Shown: positions 1 through 9,399, numbered from the stretch's first letter. The stretch: DNA of 64,000 nt from Oscillospiraceae bacterium (GCA_031254195.1 JAIRUW010000076.1:1-64000), one strand, 5' to 3'. Program-made: numbers and translations. The notes: generated by a model not told the origin, from the letters alone.

Positions 1-2019
1 AGCTTAACCGCAAAGATTCCGATCGTAATGGGAACGGATACGTATCCGGTCAGCTTTTACAACGAACGAGAAGAAGAATTCCAGGGAATTTCGATGGACG
101 CGCTTATGCTCATAAGCAAATTGACCGGGATTGAATTTGAGGTAATGAATGACAAGGACACATCCTGGGGAGAGCTGCTTGAAATGCTCAAAACAGGACA
201 GGCCGCGCTGCTTTCCGATTTGATACAGACAGAGGAGCGCAAGGAATTTTATACATGGCCCGAAACGCCCTTCTTTTCAACGCCTTACGCTTTCTTTTCA
301 AAAACAGAGTCCCCCGACCTTGAGATATACCAGATTAAGCAATCCGCTGTGGGTGTTGTGAGCTGGTGCGCTACCCGTAGCCTATATGAAAAATGGTTCC
401 CGGACAATGCAAATACCATATTATTCGACTCTCAGGACGCGGCGCTCGACGCTCTTGAAAACGATGAGATAGATTTGTTTTTCAATCTTGGGTATATCCT
501 TTATTATCAGAAGAATTTGCGTGAAAAGCCCGACTATAAAGCCAATTACACATTCCCTGTATTCAACGACATATTCTTTGGTCTTAATATAAACGAGCAG
601 GTGCTGTCCTCGATCATTGACAAATCCATTCCGTATATAGATACTGATAGTATTGCGAGTGACTGGACAAGACGCTCTTTTGATTATTCGAGGAAGCTTG
701 CGGAGGAGCAAGCACGCATTTTTTCCATTTCCGCCGTCTGCCTTTTGGTGCTGCTGGTCATCCTGATTTTGCTATTAATAAGGATTAATAATCAGGCGCA
801 TATCACCCTTGACGCGCACAATAAACTTAAACATACCTCTATACAATTGGAGGAGGCGCTTGAACAGGCAAACGCCGCAAGCAGGGCGAAGAGCGCTTTC
901 CTTTCCAGCATGAGCCATGAAATGCGGACGCCGATGAACGCGATTATCGGCATGACCGCCATTGGCAAAAACGCGAAAGACATAGAACGGAAAAATCACG
1001 CACTGAACAAGATCGGCGATGCTTCAAACCACCTGCTCGGCGTGATTAAAGACGTCCTTGACATGGCGAAAATAGAAGCTGATAAACTCGAACTGGCTCC
1101 CATAGAGTTTAACTTTGAACATATGCTGCAAAAGGTGATGACAGTCATAGGTTTCCGGGTAGATGAAAAACGGCAGCGTCTGGTCTTAAAGGTAGATGAG
1201 AGTATTCCGCGTGTTATAGAGGGCGACGACCAGCGATTGGCGCAAGTCATTACCAACCTTCTGGCAAACGCGGTGAAATTTACGCCTGAGGAAGGAGAGA
1301 TCCGCCTCGACGCCTCTCTGATGGGGGAAGCGGACGGTGAGTGTGAGCTGCGCATCGAAGTGACCGACAGCGGTATCGGCATATCGCCCGAACAGCAGGC
1401 AAGACTATTCAGCGCTTTTGCGCAAGCCGATAGCGGAATAAGCCGTACATACGGGGGAACAGGCTTGGGTCTCACAATCTCAAAACGCATTGTCGAACTA
1501 ATGGACGGCAGCATATGGGTCGAATCGGAACTTGGTCAGGGGGCAAAGTTTACATTTACGGTGAAGGTTCGGCGCGGGCAGAATCAGGGCTTAGGCGCAG
1601 AGAGGCCCGATACAGACCATGCGACAGTCTCCTGCGAGTTCCAAGGAAAAATGATGCTGCTTGCCGAGGATATAGAGATAAACCGCGAAATTCTCATGGC
1701 ACTCTTGGAAGACACCGGGCTCACGATTGAATGCGCCGAAAACGGCAAGGAAGCTGTTAATATGATTGAAGCGGCTTCCGGCAGGTACGATATTGTGTTC
1801 ATGGATGTGCAGATGCCCCATATGGACGGGCTTGAGGCGACGCGGCGCATACGCGCCATGCCCGGCCATCAGCGCGAAAAACTGCCGGTCATTGCTATGA
1901 CCGCTAACATCTTTAAGGATGATATTGAGGAGTGTCTTGCGGCGGGAATGGATTCACATATCGGTAAGCCGCTTGATTTAGACAGGGTCTTGGAGGTATT
2001 GCGCAAGCATCTGAAATAG
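1..2019 (+). CDS. Hybrid sensor histidine kinase (periplasmic SBP_bac_3-like domain, TM, HisKA/HATPase, receiver); 5' truncated by window edge
   Basis: ORF 28..2019 stays open in frame to base 1 (SLTAKIPIVMGTDTYP). H-box SHEMRTPMNAI, N/G boxes DSGIGISPEQQ and GGTGLGLTISKR, receiver MLLAEDIEINREI...VFMDVQMPHMDG, TM near residue 240. Confidence 0.93.
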   Translation, partial: SLTAKIPIVMGTDTYPVSFYNEREEEFQGISMDALMLISKLTGIEFEVMNDKDTSWGELLEMLKTGQAALLSDLIQTEERKEFYTWPETPFFSTPYAFFSKTESPDLEIYQIKQSAVGVVSWCATRSLYEKWFPDNANTILFDSQDAALDALENDEIDLFFNLGYILYYQKNLREKPDYKANYTFPVFNDIFFGLNINEQVLSSIIDKSIPYIDTDSIASDWTRRSFDYSRKLAEEQARIFSISAVCLLVLLVILILLLIRINNQAHITLDAHNKLKHTSIQLEEALEQANAASRAKSAFLSSMSHEMRTPMNAIIGMTAIGKNAKDIERKNHALNKIGDASNHLLGVIKDVLDMAKIEADKLELAPIEFNFEHMLQKVMTVIGFRVDEKRQRLVLKVDESIPRVIEGDDQRLAQVITNLLANAVKFTPEEGEIRLDASLMGEADGECELRIEVTDSGIGISPEQQARLFSAFAQADSGISRTYGGTGLGLTISKRIVELMDGSIWVESELGQGAKFTFTVKVRRGQNQGLGAERPDTDHATVSCEFQGKMMLLAEDIEINREILMALLEDTGLTIECAENGKEAVNMIEAASGRYDIVFMDVQMPHMDGLEATRRIRAMPGHQREKLPVIAMTANIFKDDIEECLAAGMDSHIGKPLDLDRVLEVLRKHLK

Positions 2020-2026
2020 CGTCCTA

Positions 2027-2860
2027 TCACATCTGCCCGCCTTCCGCAAATGCGCGGCCTGTTTCGCTTGCCAAATACTCCCGCGCCGTCCCAAAAAACA
2101 AAGCGGACCGGCCGGCGATATGCAGGACATGGGAAGCATACCGCAAAGCGGCTATGTCGTGGGAAATCATTACGACGGTTATGCCGTCATGATTCAGCTC
2201 CGCGATCAACCTATACATCTCAAACGCCGCTTTCGGATCAAGCCCCGCTGCCGGTTCGTCGAGCAGGAGGATTTTCCGGGCGGCGCATAAAGCCCTTGCC
2301 AAAAGCACCCTCTGCTGCTGTCCGCCGGATAGATCCCGGTAACAGCGTTTGGCAAGGGGGGCGATTTCCAGTTTCTCCATATTGCCTTCTGCCATTTGCT
2401 TTTCCGCCTTGTTATAAAACGACCGCAGGCCGCGGCGGTTGAGGCAGCCGGACCGGACGACCTCTCTTACCGACGCGGGAAAATCCTTTTGTACAACAGT
2501 CCGCTGGGGAAGATAGCCGATCTCGCGGGGCCCGACGCCGTCATCTGTCAAGACCCGTCCCGACATCGGCGCTTTTAGACCCAGTAAGGCGTTCATCAGC
2601 GTGCTCTTGCCGGAGCCGTTTTCCCCTACAACGCACAGATAATCCCCGGCGTTTACAGAAAAGGAAAGGCCGGACACAACCGCTTTCCCTTCATATCCGA
2701 GTGTCAAATCCTCACAGGCCAGCTGTGAAATAGGGCTTCCCCCTTTATCCTCCGCCGTTTGCCGGAAAAACCGGGCTATCCCTAGTATGCTCCATTCGTC
2801 CATCTTATAAGCCTGGCGGCCTTTGGTGCGCGCAAAAAATCCCGCAGCCTTTTCAGGCAT
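2027..2860 (-). CDS. ABC transporter ATP-binding protein, ZnuC/metal-type
   Basis: Walker A GENGSGKST, signature LSGGQQQRVLLARAL, Walker B ILLLDEP. True start may be further downstream, near SQLACEDLTLGYEG. No cognate permease or SBP in window. Confidence 0.85.
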   Translation of the reverse strand: MPEKAAGFFARTKGRQAYKMDEWSILGIARFFRQTAEDKGGSPISQLACEDLTLGYEGKAVVSGLSFSVNAGDYLCVVGENGSGKSTLMNALLGLKAPMSGRVLTDDGVGPREIGYLPQRTVVQKDFPASVREVVRSGCLNRRGLRSFYNKAEKQMAEGNMEKLEIAPLAKRCYRDLSGGQQQRVLLARALCAARKILLLDEPAAGLDPKAAFEMYRLIAELNHDGITVVMISHDIAALRYASHVLHIAGRSALFFGTAREYLASETGRAFAEGGQM

Positions 2861-2917
2861 GCCGTTTTTATGTAAGACAAATATGGCTCAGTCAAAAATA
2901 ATCGGGAGGAAGATACA

Positions 2918-4177
2918 GTGAAAATCACAAAAGTTAAAATCTTGGCAATCGCCCTTATGCTTTTGTTTGTACTCGCCCTATCCGCTTGCAATTATATCGG
3001 CGCAGACAACACGCCAATGTCACCCCCGGAATACCCCATCATAGACGGCAGTACCTCCACTATGATAATGCACGCGGCAATTCGGGCATACCTGACTGAT
3101 GAATACCTCGTAGACCAGCATAGCCAAACATACACCGCGCTTGAACGCCTCATACCCGGCAGCGATGACCCTGCCGACATTGTGCTTGCCGTGAAATATT
3201 ACGACGACACATTACAAGACGCCAAAGAACGCGGCGCGGATTTGGTGGTTACTCCGATTGCCAAAGAGGGTTTTGTCTTTATGCTGCACAAAGATAACCC
3301 TATTGACAGCTTAACGGCGCAACAACTACGGGATATTTTCTCAGGGAAAGTCACAAACTGGAAAGAATTTGGAGGCAAGGACGAGAAGATCGTACCCGTT
3401 CATCGCAACTGGAACTCCGGCAGTCAGACCGCAATGAAAGATTTTATGGGCGATGTACCGCTTACGGATATGACGGAGGACGACACTATAAAACTCGCGT
3501 TTTCTATGGGTATTATGATTGAAACAGTTTGGACAACAGGAACCGGCGCCATCGGGTATAATATTTACAGTTGGTCCGCGGGACAAGGGGCGGGATTCGG
3601 ACTGGAAAACGTGAAATTCCTGACAGTTGACGGAATTGCTCCGTCAAGCGCAACCCTCGCCGACAACAGTTACCCCCTCATAGTCTACACTTACAGTTAC
3701 TACAACAACGGTAACGCCAAAGGCAAAGCCCTCACCGACTGGCTTTTATCCGCCGAAGGGCAAAATGTCATTGCAAGCGCGGGCTATGTGGGTATCTATG
3801 GCGATATTTCCACTGAGAATATGCCCGATTTCAATAAAGACGATTTTTATTCTGTCGTGGCAACCGAAGAATACTATATTGGCACAGGACTGTACGACCC
3901 AATTGGCGTCATGCCCACCCCTGACGGTGATAAATACCGTTATCAATACTCTAACAGCGAACGGCTCCCCGGCAGACAACAGATCGCAAACCTTGCCGCA
4001 GACAAGGGCAAAGCTGTCACCATACTCCGCTTGGTCCATTTTTGGGACACAGACGAAAATAACCACGAATACAAGCGTTTTATTGTGTTGACAAGGGAAA
4101 GAGGCGGCGCGTTTGAGGTCATTAATGAGGGCGAGGTATTGTCATTTGAGAACGGCATTATAACCTCGTGGCGGTAA
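2918..4177 (+). CDS. PstS-like phosphate/substrate-binding lipoprotein
   Basis: Lipobox LALSACN; PBP-like motifs (DGSTSTMIMHAAI, LRDIFSGKVTNWKEFGG, SGSQTAMKDFM). Confidence 0.82.
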   Translation: MKITKVKILAIALMLLFVLALSACNYIGADNTPMSPPEYPIIDGSTSTMIMHAAIRAYLTDEYLVDQHSQTYTALERLIPGSDDPADIVLAVKYYDDTLQDAKERGADLVVTPIAKEGFVFMLHKDNPIDSLTAQQLRDIFSGKVTNWKEFGGKDEKIVPVHRNWNSGSQTAMKDFMGDVPLTDMTEDDTIKLAFSMGIMIETVWTTGTGAIGYNIYSWSAGQGAGFGLENVKFLTVDGIAPSSATLADNSYPLIVYTYSYYNNGNAKGKALTDWLLSAEGQNVIASAGYVGIYGDISTENMPDFNKDDFYSVVATEEYYIGTGLYDPIGVMPTPDGDKYRYQYSNSERLPGRQQIANLAADKGKAVTILRLVHFWDTDENNHEYKRFIVLTRERGGAFEVINEGEVLSFENGIITSWR

Positions 4178-4223
4178 CAGGGATCCAAGAAATCCAACGC
4201 CCCGCGGGCGTTAGCAAAATATA

Positions 4224-4979
4224 TCAGTTCCATTCATAGGGGTCGGCAAAATTGTTCATGACGGTATTATGCTCCTTCGGATAGTCATACGAGGTCCACG
4301 CTTCATAAGCATCAACCAATGCCGCGCAATCCTCATCCGACAGGGACTTCATAAACCGTGCGCACATTTTGGCGACGCCCTCCGGCTTATGAGGCGCGCG
4401 GATTACAGATTCCTCCAGCTTTCGCAGAGAGGGGAAGAGTATTTCATTTTCCAGAAGTATCAAGCGGTACAGACAATAAATCATCCCGTCCGCCACATGG
4501 TGCCGCATGTATCCCTCCGGTTTGCAGACCTTCCAAAAATACGAGTGATACATTTTGAAGGTGCAGTAAAAACGAAACTGCTTTGCCGCGGCTTCGCTCT
4601 TTTGAAAAACGGGTATCTTCTCCGCCAGCTCCGGCAAGCCCGGTTCATCGCAAAAGAGAACCTTTGCGCAGGAAAACATATTGCGCATTGGTTCCGTGCC
4701 GCTTCGGACGACGGTTTCCAAGTTCTCACGAGTCATATAGTGGATGTTGAAGTACCCGCCTTCATAGGTACATTTGCCGAACAGCGTCTCCTCCAACCCT
4801 GGGCCGGCCTTCTTCCGCTCATAGGCCTCCCGCGGCACGACCGCCACGCCGTCGATGTCCGAGTCCGGGCGCTCGGTGCCGGTAGCGACCGAGCCAATCA
4901 GAAACAACGCCTTAATGTCCGGGTCTTGACGGTAATGCTGTATCATGTTTTGGATAGACTCCTCATGATGCCTCATCAC
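4224..4979 (-). CDS. Nucleotidyltransferase-domain protein
   Basis: Pol beta-type motif FLIGSVATGTERPDSDIDGVAVV. Start overlaps the 3' end of the upstream GH11 gene (possible translational coupling). Confidence 0.75.
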   Translation of the reverse strand: MMRHHEESIQNMIQHYRQDPDIKALFLIGSVATGTERPDSDIDGVAVVPREAYERKKAGPGLEETLFGKCTYEGGYFNIHYMTRENLETVVRSGTEPMRNMFSCAKVLFCDEPGLPELAEKIPVFQKSEAAAKQFRFYCTFKMYHSYFWKVCKPEGYMRHHVADGMIYCLYRLILLENEILFPSLRKLEESVIRAPHKPEGVAKMCARFMKSLSDEDCAALVDAYEAWTSYDYPKEHNTVMNNFADPYEWN

Positions 4980-5991
4980 TTCCCCGCTTCCCTTTCCTCA
5001 CCGCAATAGTGATAAACGTCGCGGCGACCGCAATAATCACAACAATCGTAACGATAAACCAGACAGGGACCGGCTTGCTTGGTTCTTCCGTGCTGCCGGC
5101 TGGCGTGACCGGAGCGGCGGGCGAGGGCGCGTCCGGCTCGATAGGAGAAGGAGCGGCCGGGGCATCGGGCGACGGGGACGGCGTGGGCTCCGCTTCCGGC
5201 TCGGTGGCGGACGGTTCGGCTTCCACTTCTATTTCATCCGGCTCATCCGGTTCTACTGGCTCGACATATTCTCCCGGCTCCCCGTAAACCGTATCGCCGA
5301 TGGTCAGCACATGACTGTAGACATTAGCGTTGCCGCGGCTCTGAAACCCCTCAACGCACAGAGAAACCTCATACAATGTCCCGCTCATATCCAAGCCTAT
5401 CTCTTCCCACGCCTTGAAATGCTCTGTGATGGATATGGTGCCCTCGTTCCTCTTATCGACACGGACACTGTAATATTGCTCAAAAGTTGTTTTATCCCCA
5501 TGTATAGACGGCTGATCTACACGCAGGCCTACATAGATATCATACATGCTGCCGTCGGCCTCAAAACGGCCCCTGTATCCCTGTCCCCCGGTCGGTATAT
5601 AGTTGCCGTAGTTCTCAACGACATAGAACTCAATCAGCGGGTTTTCTGTCCAGCCGTATACGCAAAGATACGACACATCCCCGCGCGTTATATTGTAGAT
5701 AGCCCCATATTCTAAAAATATATCACCATAATCCTCATATGTCTTAGTGCTCCCCAGCTTTTTGCCTATACGGAGCAGATTATTGAACCCAGACCATTCG
5801 CAGGTAAAAGTACCGCCGCCTGTAAGGGTCATGCTGGACTCGTCTGTGCTCCTCTGTGTCCAAAACTCATAGTCAAAGCCGTCGCGGGACCCGCGTTTGT
5901 TCTGTGTCATTGTGATGGGGTCGGAAGCCGCCGACACAAGCGGCAGGAAGGCAAAAAGAACGGCTAGGATCAGCACGATTTTCCTGTTCAT
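4963..5991 (-). CDS. Secreted, C-terminally membrane-anchored GH11 endo-1,4-beta-xylanase
   Basis: Signal peptide MNRKIVLILAVLFAFLPLVSA from ATG 5991 with SD AAAGGGG. GH11 motifs YLCVYGW, NPLIEFYVVENYGNY (nucleophile Glu), YYSVRVDKRNEGTISITEHFKAW, LCVEGFQSRGNA (acid/base Glu). Pro/Glu-rich linker then TM and KGKRG tail. ORF track start (6069) is too long. Confidence 0.88.
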   Translation of the reverse strand: MNRKIVLILAVLFAFLPLVSAASDPITMTQNKRGSRDGFDYEFWTQRSTDESSMTLTGGGTFTCEWSGFNNLLRIGKKLGSTKTYEDYGDIFLEYGAIYNITRGDVSYLCVYGWTENPLIEFYVVENYGNYIPTGGQGYRGRFEADGSMYDIYVGLRVDQPSIHGDKTTFEQYYSVRVDKRNEGTISITEHFKAWEEIGLDMSGTLYEVSLCVEGFQSRGNANVYSHVLTIGDTVYGEPGEYVEPVEPDEPDEIEVEAEPSATEPEAEPTPSPSPDAPAAPSPIEPDAPSPAAPVTPAGSTEEPSKPVPVWFIVTIVVIIAVAATFITIAVRKGKRGSDEAS

Positions 5992-6110
5992 TTGGTTTCC
6001 CCTTTCTTGACTTGCGCAACTGTTTAGTGTATAGTAACGCAAAAAGCAAAAAACTTCAATGCGAATCATACCTTATTTATATCATTATCGTAACATGAAG
6101 GTGGTATTTT
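5992..6110. promoter_or_regulatory. Divergent overlapping promoters between secreted GH11 and AraC-GH11 genes
   Basis: Plus strand TTGACT(6007)-N17-TATAGT(6030-6035). Minus strand TTGAAG-N17-TACTAT, whose -10 overlaps the plus-strand -10. Confidence 0.65.
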
Positions 6111-7061
6111 ATGGATTCCAGCGAGCGCGTAAATGGCATCCTTGCCTTTATCCATGAGCGCTACAAGGAAAAAATCACGGCGGAGATGATCGCCGGGCAT
6201 ATGAAAATCAGCCGCGGCGAATGCTTCCGCTGTTTCAAGCGCTCTTTGAACCAAAGCCTCTTCGGGTATATTAATGAATACCGTTTGGCAAAGGCCGCCG
6301 AGCTATTTAGGACAACCGATATGTCGATCATGGATATAAGTACAGAGTGCGGTTTTGGTAACGCAAGCTATTTAGGAAAATTATTCAAAGACGCTTATAA
6401 GCTGACCCCGCTCCAATACAAAAAGGCGCAGATTTGGACAGAGAACACAATCAGAAACGTCAACGGCTGCGACTACGAATATTACAAAGACACCGGCAGC
6501 GGGACTATGACCATAACCGGCGGCGCGGGCAACGGCTCTTTCACTTGCGAATGGGGCAAGATTGGCAACATATTATTCCGCGGCGGCAAAAAATTCGCTG
6601 CCCGCGATCGAATATACAGCCAAATCGGCGGCATATCGCTCCAATATGACGCCACTGTTGACGCCTACGGGGATTCATACCTCTGCGTATACGGCTGGAT
6701 GGTAGATCCGCTGGTCGAATGGTATATCATCGAACGCTTCAGCACCTATAAACCCCCGGGCGACGGGGTTCTTTTGGATACCCTTGAAACGGGAGGCGGT
6801 ACATATGAAGTCTACCGCGTCGCCAGGAAAGACCGCCCGTCCGCTCTGGGCGGCGGGGTAGAATCCTTCGACCAATATTGGAGTGTCCGCACTTCGAACC
6901 GTTCCAGCGGCACGGTGGATATCAGCGCGCATTTCCGCGCATGGGAGGATTTAGGGCTACCGATGGGAAAACTGGCGGAGGTGTCTTTGTCGGTCGAGGG
7001 CTGGCTGAGCAGCGGCAACGCGGATATCCGTACGAACGTGCTGAAAATCAGCAAAGTGTAA
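6111..7061 (+). CDS. AraC-type HTH domain fused to a GH11 xylanase domain (putative glycan-sensing transcription factor)
   Basis: Residues ~1-106 double HTH (FGYINEYRLAKAAELFRTTDMSIMDISTECGFGNASYLGKLFKDAYKLTPLQYKK). Residues ~109-316 GH11 (SYLCVYGWMVDPLVEWYIIERFSTYKP, DQYWSVRTSNRSSGTVDISAHFRAWEDLGL, LSVEGWLSSGNADI). SD AAGGTGG; no signal peptide. Confidence 0.93.
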   Translation: MDSSERVNGILAFIHERYKEKITAEMIAGHMKISRGECFRCFKRSLNQSLFGYINEYRLAKAAELFRTTDMSIMDISTECGFGNASYLGKLFKDAYKLTPLQYKKAQIWTENTIRNVNGCDYEYYKDTGSGTMTITGGAGNGSFTCEWGKIGNILFRGGKKFAARDRIYSQIGGISLQYDATVDAYGDSYLCVYGWMVDPLVEWYIIERFSTYKPPGDGVLLDTLETGGGTYEVYRVARKDRPSALGGGVESFDQYWSVRTSNRSSGTVDISAHFRAWEDLGLPMGKLAEVSLSVEGWLSSGNADIRTNVLKISKV

Positions 7062-7158
7062 ATTATTGACTTTTTCAGTCTTAATGTCGCTTTTTTGTTG
7101 CAATTAGTGCGGCAACGTGATACAATATGGTCAATTTATAATTAAGGGGGCCATATCG

Positions 7159-8361
7159 ATGTCTTGGGAAAAAGCGATCAACATCGGCAATGTAAGCACC
7201 ATCATCTGCGGAAGCCACGTTTTCCTCGGGGTGGGAGCCATTGAGAAGATGGATTTCATCGCGGAGCAGCTAAAAGCCCGTGGGATTGACAGTATCATCG
7301 CCATGACCGGGAAAGGCGCCTACAAATCAACCGGAGCGTGGGATTATGTGACCAAAGCACTGGACAAGCACGGGATAAAGTACACCCTCTACAATAAGGT
7401 ACAGCCCAACCCGGAAACCCACCAGGTTGACGAAGCGGTCAAAATCGCGAGGGAGGCCGGGGCGAAGGCTGTCATTGCGATCGGCGGCGGAAGCCCGATC
7501 GACGCGGGCAAGAGCGTGGCCATCCTCCTCGAATACCCCGAGTATACCTGTCAAGACCTCTACGAGATGAAGTTCAGCGCCGAACGGGCGGTCCCGGTCA
7601 TTGCCATCAACCTCACCCACGGCACCGGCTCGGAAGCCAACCGTTTTGCGGTGGTCACCATCCCCGAGAAGGAATACAAGCCCGCCATCGCTTATGACTG
7701 CATCTATCCGCTATTTTCTATCGACGACCCGGCGCTGATGGCCGGGCTGCCCGCCAACCAGACCCGCTATGTCAGCATCGACGCGGTAAACCACGTGGTA
7801 GAAGCCGCGACGACGGTGCTCAACAACCCCTTTTCGGTGACATTGGGCAAAGAGGTCGTACGGCTGGTGGCAAAATACCTTCCCGCCGCGATCATTAAAC
7901 CGGACGACCTGACCGCGCGGTATTTCCTTACATATGCCGCCATGATGGCGGGTACCAGCTTCGATAACGGCTTGCTCCATTTCACCCACGCGCTGGAGCA
8001 TCCCCTCAGCGGCATCAAGCCGGAGCTCCCCCACGGCCTCGGTCTGGCGATTCTGCTGCCTGCCGTGATTAAAGCCATTTATCCGGCTTGCGGCGCGATT
8101 TTAGCGGATATGCTAAGCCCTGCCGTCTCCGGGCTGACCGGCGCCGCCTCCGAAGCGGATAAAGCCGCGAGCGGCATCCGCACTTGGCTGCATTCCGTCG
8201 GGGTGACCGAAACGCTTTCGGATATCGGCTTTACAAAAGCGGATGTGCCCAGACTGGTGCAACTGGCGTTTGAAACCCCGGGACTGGAAGGCCTGCTGAA
8301 CTGCGCCCCGGTCAGCCATGACAGGGACGCCGTGGAGAAAATCTATTCGGGATCGTTCTGA
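7159..8361 (+). CDS. Iron-containing alcohol dehydrogenase
   Basis: Fe-ADH motifs (AIGGGSPIDAGKSVAI, THGTGSEANRFAV, DNGLLHFTHALEHPLSG). SD AAGGGGG before ATG 7159 (ORF track 7117). Promoter TTGCAA-N17-TACAAT at about 7098. Confidence 0.9.
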   Translation: MSWEKAINIGNVSTIICGSHVFLGVGAIEKMDFIAEQLKARGIDSIIAMTGKGAYKSTGAWDYVTKALDKHGIKYTLYNKVQPNPETHQVDEAVKIAREAGAKAVIAIGGGSPIDAGKSVAILLEYPEYTCQDLYEMKFSAERAVPVIAINLTHGTGSEANRFAVVTIPEKEYKPAIAYDCIYPLFSIDDPALMAGLPANQTRYVSIDAVNHVVEAATTVLNNPFSVTLGKEVVRLVAKYLPAAIIKPDDLTARYFLTYAAMMAGTSFDNGLLHFTHALEHPLSGIKPELPHGLGLAILLPAVIKAIYPACGAILADMLSPAVSGLTGAASEADKAASGIRTWLHSVGVTETLSDIGFTKADVPRLVQLAFETPGLEGLLNCAPVSHDRDAVEKIYSGSF

Positions 8362-8400
8362 TATAAAAGTTGCTGAAAACCGTGACTGCTCTAATATCTG

Positions 8401-8437
8401 TCCGCCCGACTATTCTTTATAGGAAAAGTCGGGCGGA
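8401..8437. repeat. Inverted repeat TCCGCCCGACT/AGTCGGGCGGA upstream of AraC/GyrI-like gene
   Basis: Perfect 11-bp arms at 8401-8411 and 8427-8437; no T-run. Confidence 0.7.
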
Positions 8438-8483
8438 AGCCCGCCGCCTTTGCTATCCTTGAAAACAGAAAGGAGGTCGGGGT

Positions 8484-9356
8484 ATGAATTTGCTGACTCA
8501 GCTCAACCGGGCGATGGCCTATGTCGAGGAGCATATCACCGATGATTTAGCCCTTGCGGATGTTTCAAAGGTCACATCCTATTCGGAATACCACTTCGGC
8601 AGGCTGTTTTACTACATCGCCGATATGCCGCTTTCGGAGTATATCCGCAAACGGAAGCTCTCTCTTGCCGCCATCGAGCTGCAAAGCGGCCGCGAAAAGG
8701 TCATTGACCTAGCCATCAAATACGGCTACGACAGCGCGGACAGCTTTACACGCGCCTTTACCAGACAGCACGGTATTACGCCGAGCGGCGCGCGGAAGCA
8801 AGGGATTATGTTGGTCAACTTCCCTCCGATGTCCTTTCAAATCAAAATTGAAGGGGTGCAAGGCATGAACTGGCGAATCGAGCAGAAAGCAGCGTTTGAG
8901 GTGGTTGGCGTCGAGCGGAGATTTAAGAACGACGAGACAGACCTAATCTCCGGTTTCTGGGGTGAGAAATCCAAGGACGGCAGCTTGGAACGGCTGAAAA
9001 AACAGACAGGGCGAAGCGATTTTATGGGCGTTTGCGGGCACATGGATGAAGCGAAGGGCGATTTCCTCTACATGATCGGCTTACTCTCCGATAAAAGCAC
9101 GGATACCGGAGGCTTTTCCGTCATCAAGGCCCCCGCGGCCACTTGGGCAATCTTCCGAAGCGAAGAGCTGGACAGCAACCCATACGGCGCGGAGATCCCC
9201 AAGCTCTTCCAAAGCGCCTACAAGGAGTGGCTGCCGTCTTCAGGCTATGAAAAGCTCGAAGGCCGTGACGGGGAGATCTATGACATGGAATTTTACGGCG
9301 TCACCGACAACGGCAAATATTTCGAGGAAGTGTGGCTGTCGGTGGCGAAGGGTTAA
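8484..9356 (+). CDS. AraC-family regulator with C-terminal GyrI-like/effector-binding domain
   Basis: N-terminal AraC HTH (MPLSEYIRKRKLSLAAIELQSG...DSADSFTRAFTRQHGITPSGARK). C-terminal NWRIEQKAAFEVVGVERRF... integron-cassette/GyrI-like. SD AAAGGAGG. Confidence 0.85.
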   Translation: MNLLTQLNRAMAYVEEHITDDLALADVSKVTSYSEYHFGRLFYYIADMPLSEYIRKRKLSLAAIELQSGREKVIDLAIKYGYDSADSFTRAFTRQHGITPSGARKQGIMLVNFPPMSFQIKIEGVQGMNWRIEQKAAFEVVGVERRFKNDETDLISGFWGEKSKDGSLERLKKQTGRSDFMGVCGHMDEAKGDFLYMIGLLSDKSTDTGGFSVIKAPAATWAIFRSEELDSNPYGAEIPKLFQSAYKEWLPSSGYEKLEGRDGEIYDMEFYGVTDNGKYFEEVWLSVAKG

Positions 9357-9367
9357 CGCCGCCACCT

Positions 9368-9399
9368 AAAAGCACCAAGCCGGGCGGCTTGGTGCTTTT
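9368..9399. terminator. Bidirectional intrinsic terminator
   Basis: AAAAGCACCAAGCC-gggc-GGCTTGGTGCTTTT, 14-bp perfect stem. Confidence 0.9.

Noticed and set aside
5991-6069. Longer N-terminus of the secreted GH11 (MIRIEVFCFLRYY...)
   Set aside because: A signal peptide and good SD mark ATG 5991, and the extension runs through the promoter region.
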